Assembly: GCA_900764925.1 (NCBI GenBank)
Contig: CAAFPW010000066.1
Span: forward strand, 24,821-88,820
DNA: 64,000 nt
Direction: 5' to 3'
Source: Fusobacteriaceae bacterium
GTDB lineage: Bacteria; Fusobacteriota; Fusobacteriia; Fusobacteriales; Fusobacteriaceae
The translations under genes were made by a program, and so were the position numbers. The notes beneath the pieces are model-generated. The model was not told where the DNA came from, did not search any database, and was given only the letters and a program-made list of their open reading frames with translations. Every line of letters begins with the position of its first letter. Positions within the stretch are counted from its first letter, which is position 1. Of the stretch, positions 9,033-19,865 are shown one piece after another.

Positions 9033-12000
9033 ATGACTACTGATACAAATCTTTCTTTATCTAATAAAGATGCAGATACTTATTTTAAAGGAGAAGTAAT
9101 TGGAATTGGTATTAGTTCTAATGAAAGTAAAAATGAAACTCCTACAAAGATAGGAGATACTCAAATAAATATAACTAACACTTTAACAGCTAATAGAACT
9201 GAGACAGCCCCTAAAACACCTCAAGGAAACAGCAAATCTACAATAGGAGCATATATTAACTATGGAGAAGTAAATCTTACTAATGGGCATATAGTAGTTG
9301 AAAATTCTGGTTCTACAAATGAAGATATCATTAATGATAATGGAATTGGTATCTACTCTAAAAATGGTTCAGAAATAACTACTGATAAAGATTCTTCTAT
9401 CACTGTTCATGGTAACAATGGAATTGGTATATATGCAGAAGCCACTAAAGAATTTTACGAAAAAGAAGATGGCACAAAAGATGAAAATAAAAATAAATTT
9501 GGTGGAGATATTACTCAACTAAATATTAACAATGCTGGAGATATTACTCTTTCTGGAGAGAGTGGAGTAGGTATATATGCTGATGGTGGTGGAACAGTTA
9601 CAAACTCTGGAAATATTACAGTAGGTGGAGGAGCTGAAAAAAATTCAAGTATAGGTATCTATGGTATTAATACTAATATCAATAATACAGGTAAGATTAC
9701 AGTAGGATGTAATCATAATGAAAATAAAGGTAGTCATACAGGAGTAGGTATATATGCTGTAAACTCTACAGTAACTACTGGTGGAACTATAGCTCTTGGA
9801 GATTATGCTACTGGAATATATTTAGATGGAAATAGTAATCTTGATGTTACTAATAAAAATGAAGATTTAACTTTTACTAGTTTAGAAAACAATACTACTG
9901 ATAGAATTGGTATATATGCTGTTGGAGAAGAAGGAACAAATGATGATAAAAATCCTATCAATATAGATTTTAATATTGATATGAGTAATGTAATTGGTGG
10001 TAAAGCTATTATAGCTGATGGTAGAAATGTTATATTAGATAAAAATAAAAAGATTTCTATTTCTACTGAAAATGGTAGAGGAATGAGAGCTTCAGAAAAT
10101 GCTACTATCACTAACAATGGAACAATAGAAATAGGAAATTCTTCTTCTACTTTAGAAAATTCAAGTGAACATATTGCTTCTATTGGTATGACTTCTGCAA
10201 ATAAAAATGGAAAAATTTATAACTATGGAAGGATTGATATTAATTCTAATGAGGAGATAGGTATATATGTAGAAAATAATGGTAAAGATAAAACTGGAAA
10301 CAGCATTGAATCTATTGGAACTATTAATCTAAATGGAAATAAAAGTATTGCTGTACTTACTAAAGGAAATAATTTAAACTTAGATGGAACTAAACTTTCT
10401 ATTAAAAATATAAATTTTGGTAATACTTCTAGTAACAATATTGGTATATATGCTGAAAATTCTAATATAACTGTCAATGAAGATATTTCTAAAACATTTA
10501 CTAAAAATCAAACTAATAATATCTTAATAGCTGGAGTAGGAAACAGCCAAATTACTAATAACAAAACGATTACTGTTGGAACATCAAATGAAAAATCTTC
10601 AGATACAATTGGTAATAATGTTGGTATCTACTTAAAAGATGGTGGAAGCTATAAAGATGGAGAAAGTGGAAGTATTAAAGTTAATAACGGAAATATTGGT
10701 ATATATGCTGACAAAGGAGCTGGAAGTCTAGAAAATATTAATATAACTTCTGATTCTATGGGAATCCAAACTATTGGTGTAGTTCTAAATGGAGAGAATA
10801 AAGAGAATAAAAATATCTCTGGTACTGTTACTTTAACTAATAGTAATAATGAGGTAGTACAAGGAAAAAATCTAGGAATTTATGCTAATAACTCTGATGT
10901 AACTGTTAGTGATAATCTTACATTATTCAATGATGGAAGTAATGGTACAGGATTATACCTAAATAACTCTACTTTATCTGGAAAAGGAACTATTAAAATT
11001 ATTGGAGAAGGAAAAGAAAATTCAGAAGGAAAAATTTCTAATAGTGTAGGTATCTACTATACTTCTAATGAACAAGAAGGTATAACTTCTAGTAATAGCA
11101 TTACAGTAGAAGTAGATAAATCAAATACTATTGGTGTATATGTTGCAAACGGTAGTACACTTACTAAACAATCTGGTGGAGGAATTATAATAGGAACTAC
11201 TGATGTTAATAAAGTGGAAAATGTAACTGGTTTAGTAACAAGTGCAAAATCTACAATAAATAATAATGGAATTATTACTTTAGGTAACACTTCAAAAAGT
11301 ATAGGAATAGCCTCTTTAGGTGGAACTGTTAATAACTCTGGAAAAATTACTATTGGAAAAAATAGTAAGAATGGAACTGGTATTTTCCTATCTGGAGAAA
11401 GTAAATTAGAAAATACTGGAACTATTACTATTGCTGAAGTAGCAGTAAATGATAAAGATAATCCAGATAATTCTCATCTAGGAATAGGAATATATGCTAA
11501 GGGAGAAAATGTAAAAATTAATTCTACTGGAAATTTTGATATAGCTAGTGGAAATGTGGCTATCTACTCTGATGGAACAAATATCTCTAGCAATATTAAA
11601 CTTGCTGATAGTAATGATGAAAAGAAAAATAGTGGAACAATAGCCCTAGTTGTAAAATCTGATAGAGATTCTACTGAAGATGGAGTTACTAAAGGTACTG
11701 CTATTGGTGGAACTGATAATGACAAAATGGAAATAACTCTAGCCAAAGGTTCTACTGGTATCTATGCTCTAGATAGTGGAGTAACAATTTCTAATGTTTC
11801 AATAGATGCTACTGCTAATGAAGGTAAAAATGGAGATTTATTATCTTATGGAATTTATTTAGGAGCAGGAAAAGAAGGTAATACAGAAAATTATGAAATA
11901 AATAATACAGATATCTCTTTAGTTAAAGGTGTAGGAATTGTTGTAAATACTACTGATAAAAATAAAGACACTTCTTTAACTTTAACTAATAGTACATTAA

Positions 12001-15000
12001 ATATTGATTCTTATTCAGAGGGAGATAAAGCTGAAACAGGTATAGGAATCTATACTCAATCTGGTAATATCACTCTTGCTGGTGGAAACACTATCAATAC
12101 TACTTATGGAGTAGGAATATTTGGTGGAAAAGATTCAAATATTAATATTGGTAATGGAGCTACTAAAGACACTTTAAATATTAAAGGTTACTCAGTAGGA
12201 GTTTATTCTAAAGGTGGAGAGGTAAATCTAGGAGCTAATACAGAAATTAATTTCCAAAAAGGAGCAGCTCAAGGAGAAAGTCCAGAGGTTTCAAAAGGTG
12301 TTGGAGCTTATGTTATAGACGGAAATATTACTTCATCTGCTAATATAAATACTACTGATGGAGTAACTTCTGAAAATGTAGTTGGACTTTTAGGAAAACA
12401 AACTGATGATAAGAATACCGACATCACTATTACTAATAAAGGAAATATCGATCTAGCTGGAAACTCTGTAATTGGAATAGCTGGACTAGGTAGTGAAAAG
12501 TCTACTGGAAAAGTTACTATCACAAATGAGGGAACAATAACTATTTCTGGTAATGAGGAAAATCTTTCAACAGGAATTTATGGAGAAAATGCTGGTATTA
12601 ACAATACTGGTACTTTAATGGTTGGACAATTTGCAACTGGTATCTTCTATACAGGTACAAAAGATAATAACATTTTCTCTAATGATATTACTTTAAATGA
12701 TACTGATAGTATGGGAGCTGTATTGAAAGGTACTGCTGGTGTTGTTAATATTGGTAATATTACTGGTTCAACTGATAGAAGTTTAGGAATTTATCTTGAT
12801 AATTATAAATCTTCAAATACTAATATAGGAGATATTACATTAAAAAATAATAGTATGGGATTATATATCAATAATTCTAATACAACTATTGATAGTATAG
12901 GTAATATTTCAACTGGAGATAATGGTATTGGTATAGCCTCTGTTGGAAACTCTGAAGATGATATTGTTACAATAGCTAATAATGGAGCAATCAAAGTAGG
13001 AGATTTTGGAACTGCTGTATATGTAAAAGATAGTACATTAAATATGAAATCTTTAGCTGGAGTTACTGCTGGTAAAAATGGTACTGTTCTTCATGTTAAT
13101 GATGGTACATTAAATCTTGATAGCACTATTAACGAATTAACTTTTGATGGTAACATTGGAATGATATTAGAAAATGGTGGAGATATCACTTCTACTAACG
13201 ACAGTAAAGTTAAAAATATTAGTGTTATTAATGGAGGAACAGGAATAATTGTTAAAGGAAATAATACTAAACGTCCTGGTATTCTAGCTGATAACACTAC
13301 TATCAATTTAGGTTCTGGAAATGAAAATAGTTATTCAGTTGGACTCTATTATCAAGATGCTGATGTAATTTCTAACAATAATAAAGATGATAAGAGATTA
13401 GATATTGATATTGTTCGTGAAAATGGTTCTCACCACACAATAGGTACTATTTACGATAGAACTTATGGAACTATTGATAACTTCAACATTGTTATGAATA
13501 ACTCAACTTCAAATAGTATAGGTACTATTATCAGAAGAGATACTAAAAAAGGAAATTATGAAGGAAATACTGATGAAAATAAAGTTGTTCTAAACTCTGG
13601 AGTTAACTCTTTAGTTGATGTTAATGGACAACATAATATTGGTATCATTGGTAAAAACTCTATTATTGAAGCTAATGGAGATATAAAAGTCGGACTAGAT
13701 GAAACAAGTAGTGGCTCTATTGGAGTATATCTAACTGGAACAGATTCTGAGTGGAAACATTCATATACAGGAAAAGGAGATATTAATGTTGGAAGTCATA
13801 GTATAGGTATCTATGCTAAAAACTATGATACAACTCATAATGGAAATATTACAGCTAGTGGAAAAGAGAGTGTAGGTATAGCTAGTGTTATTTTAGATGA
13901 TGAAGAGCATGGACATCCTCATACTATAACTGTTAATGATAGTACTTTAACAGCAAAAGATGGAGCTATTGGAATATTTGGAAGAGATACTAATATAGAT
14001 GTTAATAATGGAACACTTAATGTATCTGGAAATAATAGTACAGGTATAGCAAGTCTTCAAGATGGAGATATTAACTTTACTGGTTCAGCTAATATTTCTG
14101 GAAAAGGAAGTTCTGGAATCTATAAAAATACTATTTTAGATAATACTCTATCTCAAAATAAATCTGAAGATACTGATACTATAATAGTTGGAAATGGAAA
14201 TTGGATTATTGATGATACAGCTAGTGGTATAGTAGCTATATCCAGAAATAAAGATGCTAATGGAAATATTACTGATATTGGTAACTCAATAAAAATTGAT
14301 AATAGTTCTAACATGACTCTTGGAAATGGAGCTATTGGAATATACTCTGCTGGAGCAAATATTGTAAATAATAAAGGAAATATAACAGTAGGGGCAGCTT
14401 CAATCGATGGAAAAGATACTCTAGCTTCAATAGGTATCTATATGGCTAATGGTGTTGGAAATACTATGGCTATAGGAACAAATAATGGTAATATCACTGT
14501 TGAAAATAATGGTGGAGTTGGAATACAAGTAGCTGGATATGTTGATTTCACTAACAATGGAGATATTAAAGTTTCCGATGGAGCAGAGGGATTACACTCT
14601 TCATATGGAGCTAAAATTACTAATACTGGAGAGATTACTGTAACTGGTAAAGGTACAGGAATGATAGCTAGTGGTAAAGGTTCTGAAGCTATAAATAACG
14701 GAACTATTAAGCTTGAAAAAGACAATACTATTGTAGTAGAAGATGGAGCAAATTCTCAATACAATACTTCGTTAATAGGTATGGCCGCTGTTGATGGTGG
14801 ACATATTATCAATGGTAAAGAGGGAATTATCAATGTAAATGATGGTATTGGAATGTATGTAGATGAAATTTCTTCATTTGCTAATAGTGGAACTATCAAT
14901 GTAAACAATGGTGTTGGAATAATGGGTGTTGGAAAATTAGAAAATATAGGTGGAACAATAAATGTTAGTTCTAATGGAACAGCAACTGTTGAGTTAGATG

Positions 15001-16832
15001 AAAACCTTTCTGATAAAGGAAGTCTAGTTGTAAATAGAGAGGAAAATATCTTAGAGGTAAATGATAACTTCTCAAATATTGGTGGTATACTAGAAACAGA
15101 TTACAATATCAAATTAAATAATCCTACTGTAGATATTACTGCTGGTGGAGCTGGATTTATAGCACCAAATATATCTGGAGATATTAAACTAGATTCTAAC
15201 TTTGCTCTTGAAGGAAACGGACTATCATTCTCAGTAGAGGATTTTATTGATCCAGAAGCAGATATTAATATCAATACTTCTCCTCTATTTAAAACAGATA
15301 TAACTGAGGGAGATTTAACAGTTAACAAAGTAGATTATAAAGATATCACACTTGGAAACCAATTTGATAATAGAGATAACTCTCTTGATAATATTCTAGC
15401 TAATGGTGGGGTAGATGCAGATATTCTTAAAAATCTTAACTACTACTTGGATAGTTTAGGAAATACACCTATATTTGATTCAGAAGCTGATAGACTTTTA
15501 GGAGCAATTGGTGGAAATATCTACTCTAATATTCAATCAAGAATGCAAGACATCAGTAGAACATTTGATAATTCTTTTGAAGAAATGGTAACAGCACCAA
15601 ATCCTACATATGAAAATACAAAATATAGTTTAATCTACACAAATGGAGATTATGAAAATAAAAACGAAAATGTAGTAGATTATGAATACGATATTAAAGG
15701 TATTAACTATATGAAAGAGTATGATTTATCAGAACAAGGTAAGAGATATGGATATACTTTTGGATTTACTGGAGCAAAATTTGAATTTGATGATTTCTCT
15801 AAATCAGAAGAAGATATTTATTCATTAAGAGGAGGAGCTCACAGAATAAGTTATCTAGATAATAGCTTAACTTGGTTCAGTAGAGCTGAAGTAGGATATA
15901 ACCATCATAGAGTAGATAGAAAAGTATATATTCCTGGAGCTACTGAAAATGGAAATATAAATAATAAGGCTTGGTATGGTTCTTACCAAGTAAGTTTAGA
16001 TAATAAACTTAGAAAAGAAATATTTGCTAATGAAAACAGTAACTTTGGAGCATATACAGCTTTAAATCTAGAATATGGTTTATTCGATGATATTAAAGAA
16101 AGTGGAAACCTAGAGTTAAAAGTTAAATCTAATGATTACTTCAGTAGTAAAGCTGTTATTGGATTAGATGGAAAATTCTCTAAACCTATAAATGATAATT
16201 GGTCAATTAGATTAAATGGAGATATTAACTACTCTTATGACTTTGGAGATAATTATGATGAAAATGATGCTAGATTTAGAAGCCAAGATAGTTATTACAG
16301 CTTAGCTTCTGAAGTGGAATCAAGAGATGTACTTTCTGGTAAATTAAGTGTTGGGCTAGATAAATCTGACTATATGTCAATAGCACTACATGCTCAAGCT
16401 TTCAGAGACTTTAGAAGAGATGAGGATTATTGGAATGCTGGATTAACATTTACTTATAGATTTAATAATCATGCCGTTCCTGAAAAATTCCTAGATATGC
16501 ATAACTATTTTAAATTTGATAATTCTGAATTAAACTCTAATGATAAAGAAAATATCAAAGAGATGGCAGAATATATCAATAAAAATAATATGCAAGGAAC
16601 TCTTTTAATAGAAGGACATACTGATGATACTGGTAAAGCTTCTTACAATGATAAGTTATCTCTAAAAAGAGCTAATGCTGTAAAAGAGGAATTTGAAAAA
16701 ACCTTAACTAACAAAGATAATATTCAAGTTAAAGTTATAGGTCATGGGGAAGAAAAACCAGAATATAAAAATATAAATGAAAGTGCTAGAAGTAAAAATA
16801 GAAGAGCTCAAGTAAATATACTAAATAAATAA
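9033..16832 (+). CDS. Giant autotransporter, passenger plus beta-barrel plus OmpA domain
   Basis: 2599 aa from the first ATG of this frame, but homologous coding begins at 8223 just after the frameshift; there is no ribosome binding site at 9033, so it is probably not translated alone. Passenger: about 2150 residues of beta-helix rungs with the recurring phrase GIGIYA/GVGIYA followed by NNGTI or NSGNITVGG. From about residue 2190 (nt 15600) comes a ~290-aa autotransporter barrel (YSLIYTNGDYENKNENVVDY ... AQAFRDFRRDEDYWNAGLTF). The C-terminal ~110 residues are an OmpA-type peptidoglycan-binding domain (YFKFDNSELNSNDKENIKEM, IEGHTDDTGKASYNDKLSLK, RAQVNIL). Classical type Va barrels end the protein, so the periplasmic OmpA tail is notable. 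Relatives include RadD and Fap2, which mediate coaggregation and host binding. Confidence 0.85.
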   Translation: MTTDTNLSLSNKDADTYFKGEVIGIGISSNESKNETPTKIGDTQINITNTLTANRTETAPKTPQGNSKSTIGAYINYGEVNLTNGHIVVENSGSTNEDIINDNGIGIYSKNGSEITTDKDSSITVHGNNGIGIYAEATKEFYEKEDGTKDENKNKFGGDITQLNINNAGDITLSGESGVGIYADGGGTVTNSGNITVGGGAEKNSSIGIYGINTNINNTGKITVGCNHNENKGSHTGVGIYAVNSTVTTGGTIALGDYATGIYLDGNSNLDVTNKNEDLTFTSLENNTTDRIGIYAVGEEGTNDDKNPINIDFNIDMSNVIGGKAIIADGRNVILDKNKKISISTENGRGMRASENATITNNGTIEIGNSSSTLENSSEHIASIGMTSANKNGKIYNYGRIDINSNEEIGIYVENNGKDKTGNSIESIGTINLNGNKSIAVLTKGNNLNLDGTKLSIKNINFGNTSSNNIGIYAENSNITVNEDISKTFTKNQTNNILIAGVGNSQITNNKTITVGTSNEKSSDTIGNNVGIYLKDGGSYKDGESGSIKVNNGNIGIYADKGAGSLENINITSDSMGIQTIGVVLNGENKENKNISGTVTLTNSNNEVVQGKNLGIYANNSDVTVSDNLTLFNDGSNGTGLYLNNSTLSGKGTIKIIGEGKENSEGKISNSVGIYYTSNEQEGITSSNSITVEVDKSNTIGVYVANGSTLTKQSGGGIIIGTTDVNKVENVTGLVTSAKSTINNNGIITLGNTSKSIGIASLGGTVNNSGKITIGKNSKNGTGIFLSGESKLENTGTITIAEVAVNDKDNPDNSHLGIGIYAKGENVKINSTGNFDIASGNVAIYSDGTNISSNIKLADSNDEKKNSGTIALVVKSDRDSTEDGVTKGTAIGGTDNDKMEITLAKGSTGIYALDSGVTISNVSIDATANEGKNGDLLSYGIYLGAGKEGNTENYEINNTDISLVKGVGIVVNTTDKNKDTSLTLTNSTLNIDSYSEGDKAETGIGIYTQSGNITLAGGNTINTTYGVGIFGGKDSNINIGNGATKDTLNIKGYSVGVYSKGGEVNLGANTEINFQKGAAQGESPEVSKGVGAYVIDGNITSSANINTTDGVTSENVVGLLGKQTDDKNTDITITNKGNIDLAGNSVIGIAGLGSEKSTGKVTITNEGTITISGNEENLSTGIYGENAGINNTGTLMVGQFATGIFYTGTKDNNIFSNDITLNDTDSMGAVLKGTAGVVNIGNITGSTDRSLGIYLDNYKSSNTNIGDITLKNNSMGLYINNSNTTIDSIGNISTGDNGIGIASVGNSEDDIVTIANNGAIKVGDFGTAVYVKDSTLNMKSLAGVTAGKNGTVLHVNDGTLNLDSTINELTFDGNIGMILENGGDITSTNDSKVKNISVINGGTGIIVKGNNTKRPGILADNTTINLGSGNENSYSVGLYYQDADVISNNNKDDKRLDIDIVRENGSHHTIGTIYDRTYGTIDNFNIVMNNSTSNSIGTIIRRDTKKGNYEGNTDENKVVLNSGVNSLVDVNGQHNIGIIGKNSIIEANGDIKVGLDETSSGSIGVYLTGTDSEWKHSYTGKGDINVGSHSIGIYAKNYDTTHNGNITASGKESVGIASVILDDEEHGHPHTITVNDSTLTAKDGAIGIFGRDTNIDVNNGTLNVSGNNSTGIASLQDGDINFTGSANISGKGSSGIYKNTILDNTLSQNKSEDTDTIIVGNGNWIIDDTASGIVAISRNKDANGNITDIGNSIKIDNSSNMTLGNGAIGIYSAGANIVNNKGNITVGAASIDGKDTLASIGIYMANGVGNTMAIGTNNGNITVENNGGVGIQVAGYVDFTNNGDIKVSDGAEGLHSSYGAKITNTGEITVTGKGTGMIASGKGSEAINNGTIKLEKDNTIVVEDGANSQYNTSLIGMAAVDGGHIINGKEGIINVNDGIGMYVDEISSFANSGTINVNNGVGIMGVGKLENIGGTINVSSNGTATVELDENLSDKGSLVVNREENILEVNDNFSNIGGILETDYNIKLNNPTVDITAGGAGFIAPNISGDIKLDSNFALEGNGLSFSVEDFIDPEADININTSPLFKTDITEGDLTVNKVDYKDITLGNQFDNRDNSLDNILANGGVDADILKNLNYYLDSLGNTPIFDSEADRLLGAIGGNIYSNIQSRMQDISRTFDNSFEEMVTAPNPTYENTKYSLIYTNGDYENKNENVVDYEYDIKGINYMKEYDLSEQGKRYGYTFGFTGAKFEFDDFSKSEEDIYSLRGGAHRISYLDNSLTWFSRAEVGYNHHRVDRKVYIPGATENGNINNKAWYGSYQVSLDNKLRKEIFANENSNFGAYTALNLEYGLFDDIKESGNLELKVKSNDYFSSKAVIGLDGKFSKPINDNWSIRLNGDINYSYDFGDNYDENDARFRSQDSYYSLASEVESRDVLSGKLSVGLDKSDYMSIALHAQAFRDFRRDEDYWNAGLTFTYRFNNHAVPEKFLDMHNYFKFDNSELNSNDKENIKEMAEYINKNNMQGTLLIEGHTDDTGKASYNDKLSLKRANAVKEEFEKTLTNKDNIQVKVIGHGEEKPEYKNINESARSKNRRAQVNILNK

Positions 16833-16840
16833 CAACAATA

Positions 16841-16871
16841 AAGGGAGTCAGAGAAATCTGTACTCCCTTTT
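16841..16871. terminator. Bidirectional intrinsic terminator
   Basis: AAGGGAGT-CAGA-GAAA-TCTG-T-ACTCCCTT: 8 bp plus 4 bp with one bulged T, GAAA tetraloop, followed by TTT on the right and preceded by AATAA on the left. It separates the convergent autotransporter and ilvC genes and can serve both. Confidence 0.8.
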
Positions 16872-16881
16872 CATATATTAT

Positions 16882-17910
<1,029 letters not shown>

Positions 17911-18147
17911 TTATACTAATTCTACATTCACTACATCTACTATCTTATATACCTGTCTTTGAACTTGAGAGAAAATCTCCTCATTTCCCTCAAGAGTCAA
18001 AAAAACCTTTGCATACCCTGATTGATCTGTAAAATCTACACTCATATTATGAATCAAATAATCTCTTTTATAGAAGAGTGCCATCACTCTTTGTAAAAAA
18101 ACTTTATTATTTTTACTTACGATTGCTAAGTTAAATTTTTTCCTCAT
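17911..18147 (-). CDS. ilvN: Acetolactate synthase regulatory (small) subunit
   Basis: 78 aa forming a single ACT domain (FNLAIVSKNNKVFLQRVMAL ... YAKVFLTLEGNEEIFSQVQR). Such subunits bind IlvB and give valine feedback control and full activity. It is the short, one-ACT form (IlvM/IlvN length) rather than the ~160-aa IlvH form. The start overlaps the 3' end of ilvB by 17 bp, consistent with translational coupling and equal stoichiometry. The N-terminal RKKFNLAIVSKNN supplies the first beta strand of the ACT fold. ilvC follows after 21 bp. Confidence 0.9.
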   Translation of the reverse strand: MRKKFNLAIVSKNNKVFLQRVMALFYKRDYLIHNMSVDFTDQSGYAKVFLTLEGNEEIFSQVQRQVYKIVDVVNVELV

Positions 18148-19855
18148 AATCCTCCACTCCTCTCATTCCAATCATATCCTCAACAGATTTTCCAGCTGGT
18201 ATCATTGGATATACATTTTCCTCTCTTGTGACTATACAGTTTACTAAAATAGGTTCGTCACTCTCTATAATCTCCTCTATCTTTAAAAGTTCATCCTCAT
18301 CTTTAATTGTCAAACTCTTTACTCCATAAGCTTCAGCTACCTTTGTAAAATCTGGGTTACTTAAAAGATCAACCTGTGAATATCTTCCATTGTGAAAAAG
18401 CTCCTGCCACTGTCTTACCATTCCTAAGTAAGAGTTATTCATAATAAATATCTTTACTGGAAGTCTGTACTCTTTTAATAATATCAACTCCTGAATATTC
18501 ATTTGAAATCCCCCATCTCCTACAATACTTATAACTTTTTTATCAGGACAAGCCACTTGAGCTCCTATTGCACTAGGAAGACCAAATCCCATAGTCCCTC
18601 CTCCTCCAGAAGAGATTATACTATTGGGATTTTTAAAAGTTAGATGAAGTGCACTCCACATCTGATGTTGTCCCACATCTGTTGTAATCACTCCCTCTCC
18701 TGACACAACTCTATCTATCTCTCTAAGTACCTGTTGTGTAGTCAAGCTTCCCTCTCTTCTTGGAACTACTAGAGAGTATTTTTCCTTTAACATGAGAATT
18801 TTTTTATTCCACTCTCTGTGATCTCCATTTTTTATCTCTTTTTTATTCAGTAATCTCAAAACCTTTTTCAAATCTCCCACTATTGGGAAATCCACTTTTT
18901 TATTCTTTCCTATCTCCGATGGATCTATATCTATATGGATAATCTTAGCATTGGGACAAAATTTCTCAATCTTTCCTGTAATTCTATCATCAAATCTAAA
19001 TCCCATTCCTATTATCAGATCACTCTCTAAAGTAGCTAGATTAGCAGGGGCTGTTCCATGCATCCCCAACATTCCTAAAAATAACTCTCTATCTCCTGGA
19101 TAAGCTCCCAATCCCAAAAGAGTAGATGTAACTGGTAACTCCAATCTCTCAACAAACTCTCTAAACTCATCTACAGCTTTAGCATTTATTACTCCAGCAC
19201 CATTTATCACAAGGGGTTTTTTAGAATTTTCAATGGCTTTCACAACCTCGTCCAATCTACTTAGATCCTCAATATACCCTCTTTCATAACTATCTAAATC
19301 CATATCTTCTAGATACAATCTTTCAAACTCATCAACTTGAATCTTTTCTAATTGAACATCTCTAGGAAAATCTATTAAGACTGGTCCCGGTCTTCCACTC
19401 TTAGCTATGTGATAAGCTTCTTTTAAGGTTTTAGGTATCTCCTCCACTGACATTATTTGGTAGTTACTCTTTGTTATAGGAAGAGTTATATTTACAATAT
19501 CTGTCTCTTGAAATGAATCTCTTCCCAACATAGCTCTATTTACCTGCCCTGTAATAGCTAGTAGAGGAATCGAGTCCATATATGCTGTCATTATTCCAGT
19601 TACTAAATTTGTAGCTCCAGGTCCAGATGTTGCCAAACAGATTCCTACCTCTCCCTTTGCTCTAGCATAGCCATCTGCTTCATGTACAGCTCCCTGCTCA
19701 TGTCTTGCTAGATAGTGGTTGATTCCTTCAAAAGAGTATAGCTCATCATATATTGGAATAACGCTTCCTCCTGGATAACCAAAAATATCTTTCACTCCTA
19801 ATCTTTTTAAACACTCTAGTAATACTCTAGCTCCTGTGATCTCCCTTTTCTCCAT
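18131..19855 (-). CDS. ilvB: Acetolactate synthase catalytic (large) subunit
   Basis: 574 aa. ThDP- and FAD-dependent condensation of two pyruvates, or pyruvate plus 2-oxobutyrate. N-terminal Pyr domain with the catalytic Glu in YLARHEQGAVHEADGYARAK (about residue 50); central FAD-binding domain; C-terminal PP domain with the ThDP/Mg motif GDGGFQMNIQELILLKEYRL and NNSYLGMVRQWQELF. I chose ATG 19855 (MEKREITGARVLLECLKRLG) because GAGAGG lies 7 nt upstream and it falls 10 nt after the ilvD stop; an ATG at 19876 would overlap ilvD and add seven unconserved residues. Second gene of the operon. Confidence 0.95.
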   Translation of the reverse strand: MEKREITGARVLLECLKRLGVKDIFGYPGGSVIPIYDELYSFEGINHYLARHEQGAVHEADGYARAKGEVGICLATSGPGATNLVTGIMTAYMDSIPLLAITGQVNRAMLGRDSFQETDIVNITLPITKSNYQIMSVEEIPKTLKEAYHIAKSGRPGPVLIDFPRDVQLEKIQVDEFERLYLEDMDLDSYERGYIEDLSRLDEVVKAIENSKKPLVINGAGVINAKAVDEFREFVERLELPVTSTLLGLGAYPGDRELFLGMLGMHGTAPANLATLESDLIIGMGFRFDDRITGKIEKFCPNAKIIHIDIDPSEIGKNKKVDFPIVGDLKKVLRLLNKKEIKNGDHREWNKKILMLKEKYSLVVPRREGSLTTQQVLREIDRVVSGEGVITTDVGQHQMWSALHLTFKNPNSIISSGGGGTMGFGLPSAIGAQVACPDKKVISIVGDGGFQMNIQELILLKEYRLPVKIFIMNNSYLGMVRQWQELFHNGRYSQVDLLSNPDFTKVAEAYGVKSLTIKDEDELLKIEEIIESDEPILVNCIVTREENVYPMIPAGKSVEDMIGMRGVEDYEEKI

Positions 19856-19865
19856 ATTTTTCCTC

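Noticed and set aside
9033..15600. Tandem repeat or CRISPR-like periodicity
   Set aside because: The repeating GIGIYA-type phrase is the beta-helix rung of the autotransporter passenger, degenerate at DNA level and without spacers.
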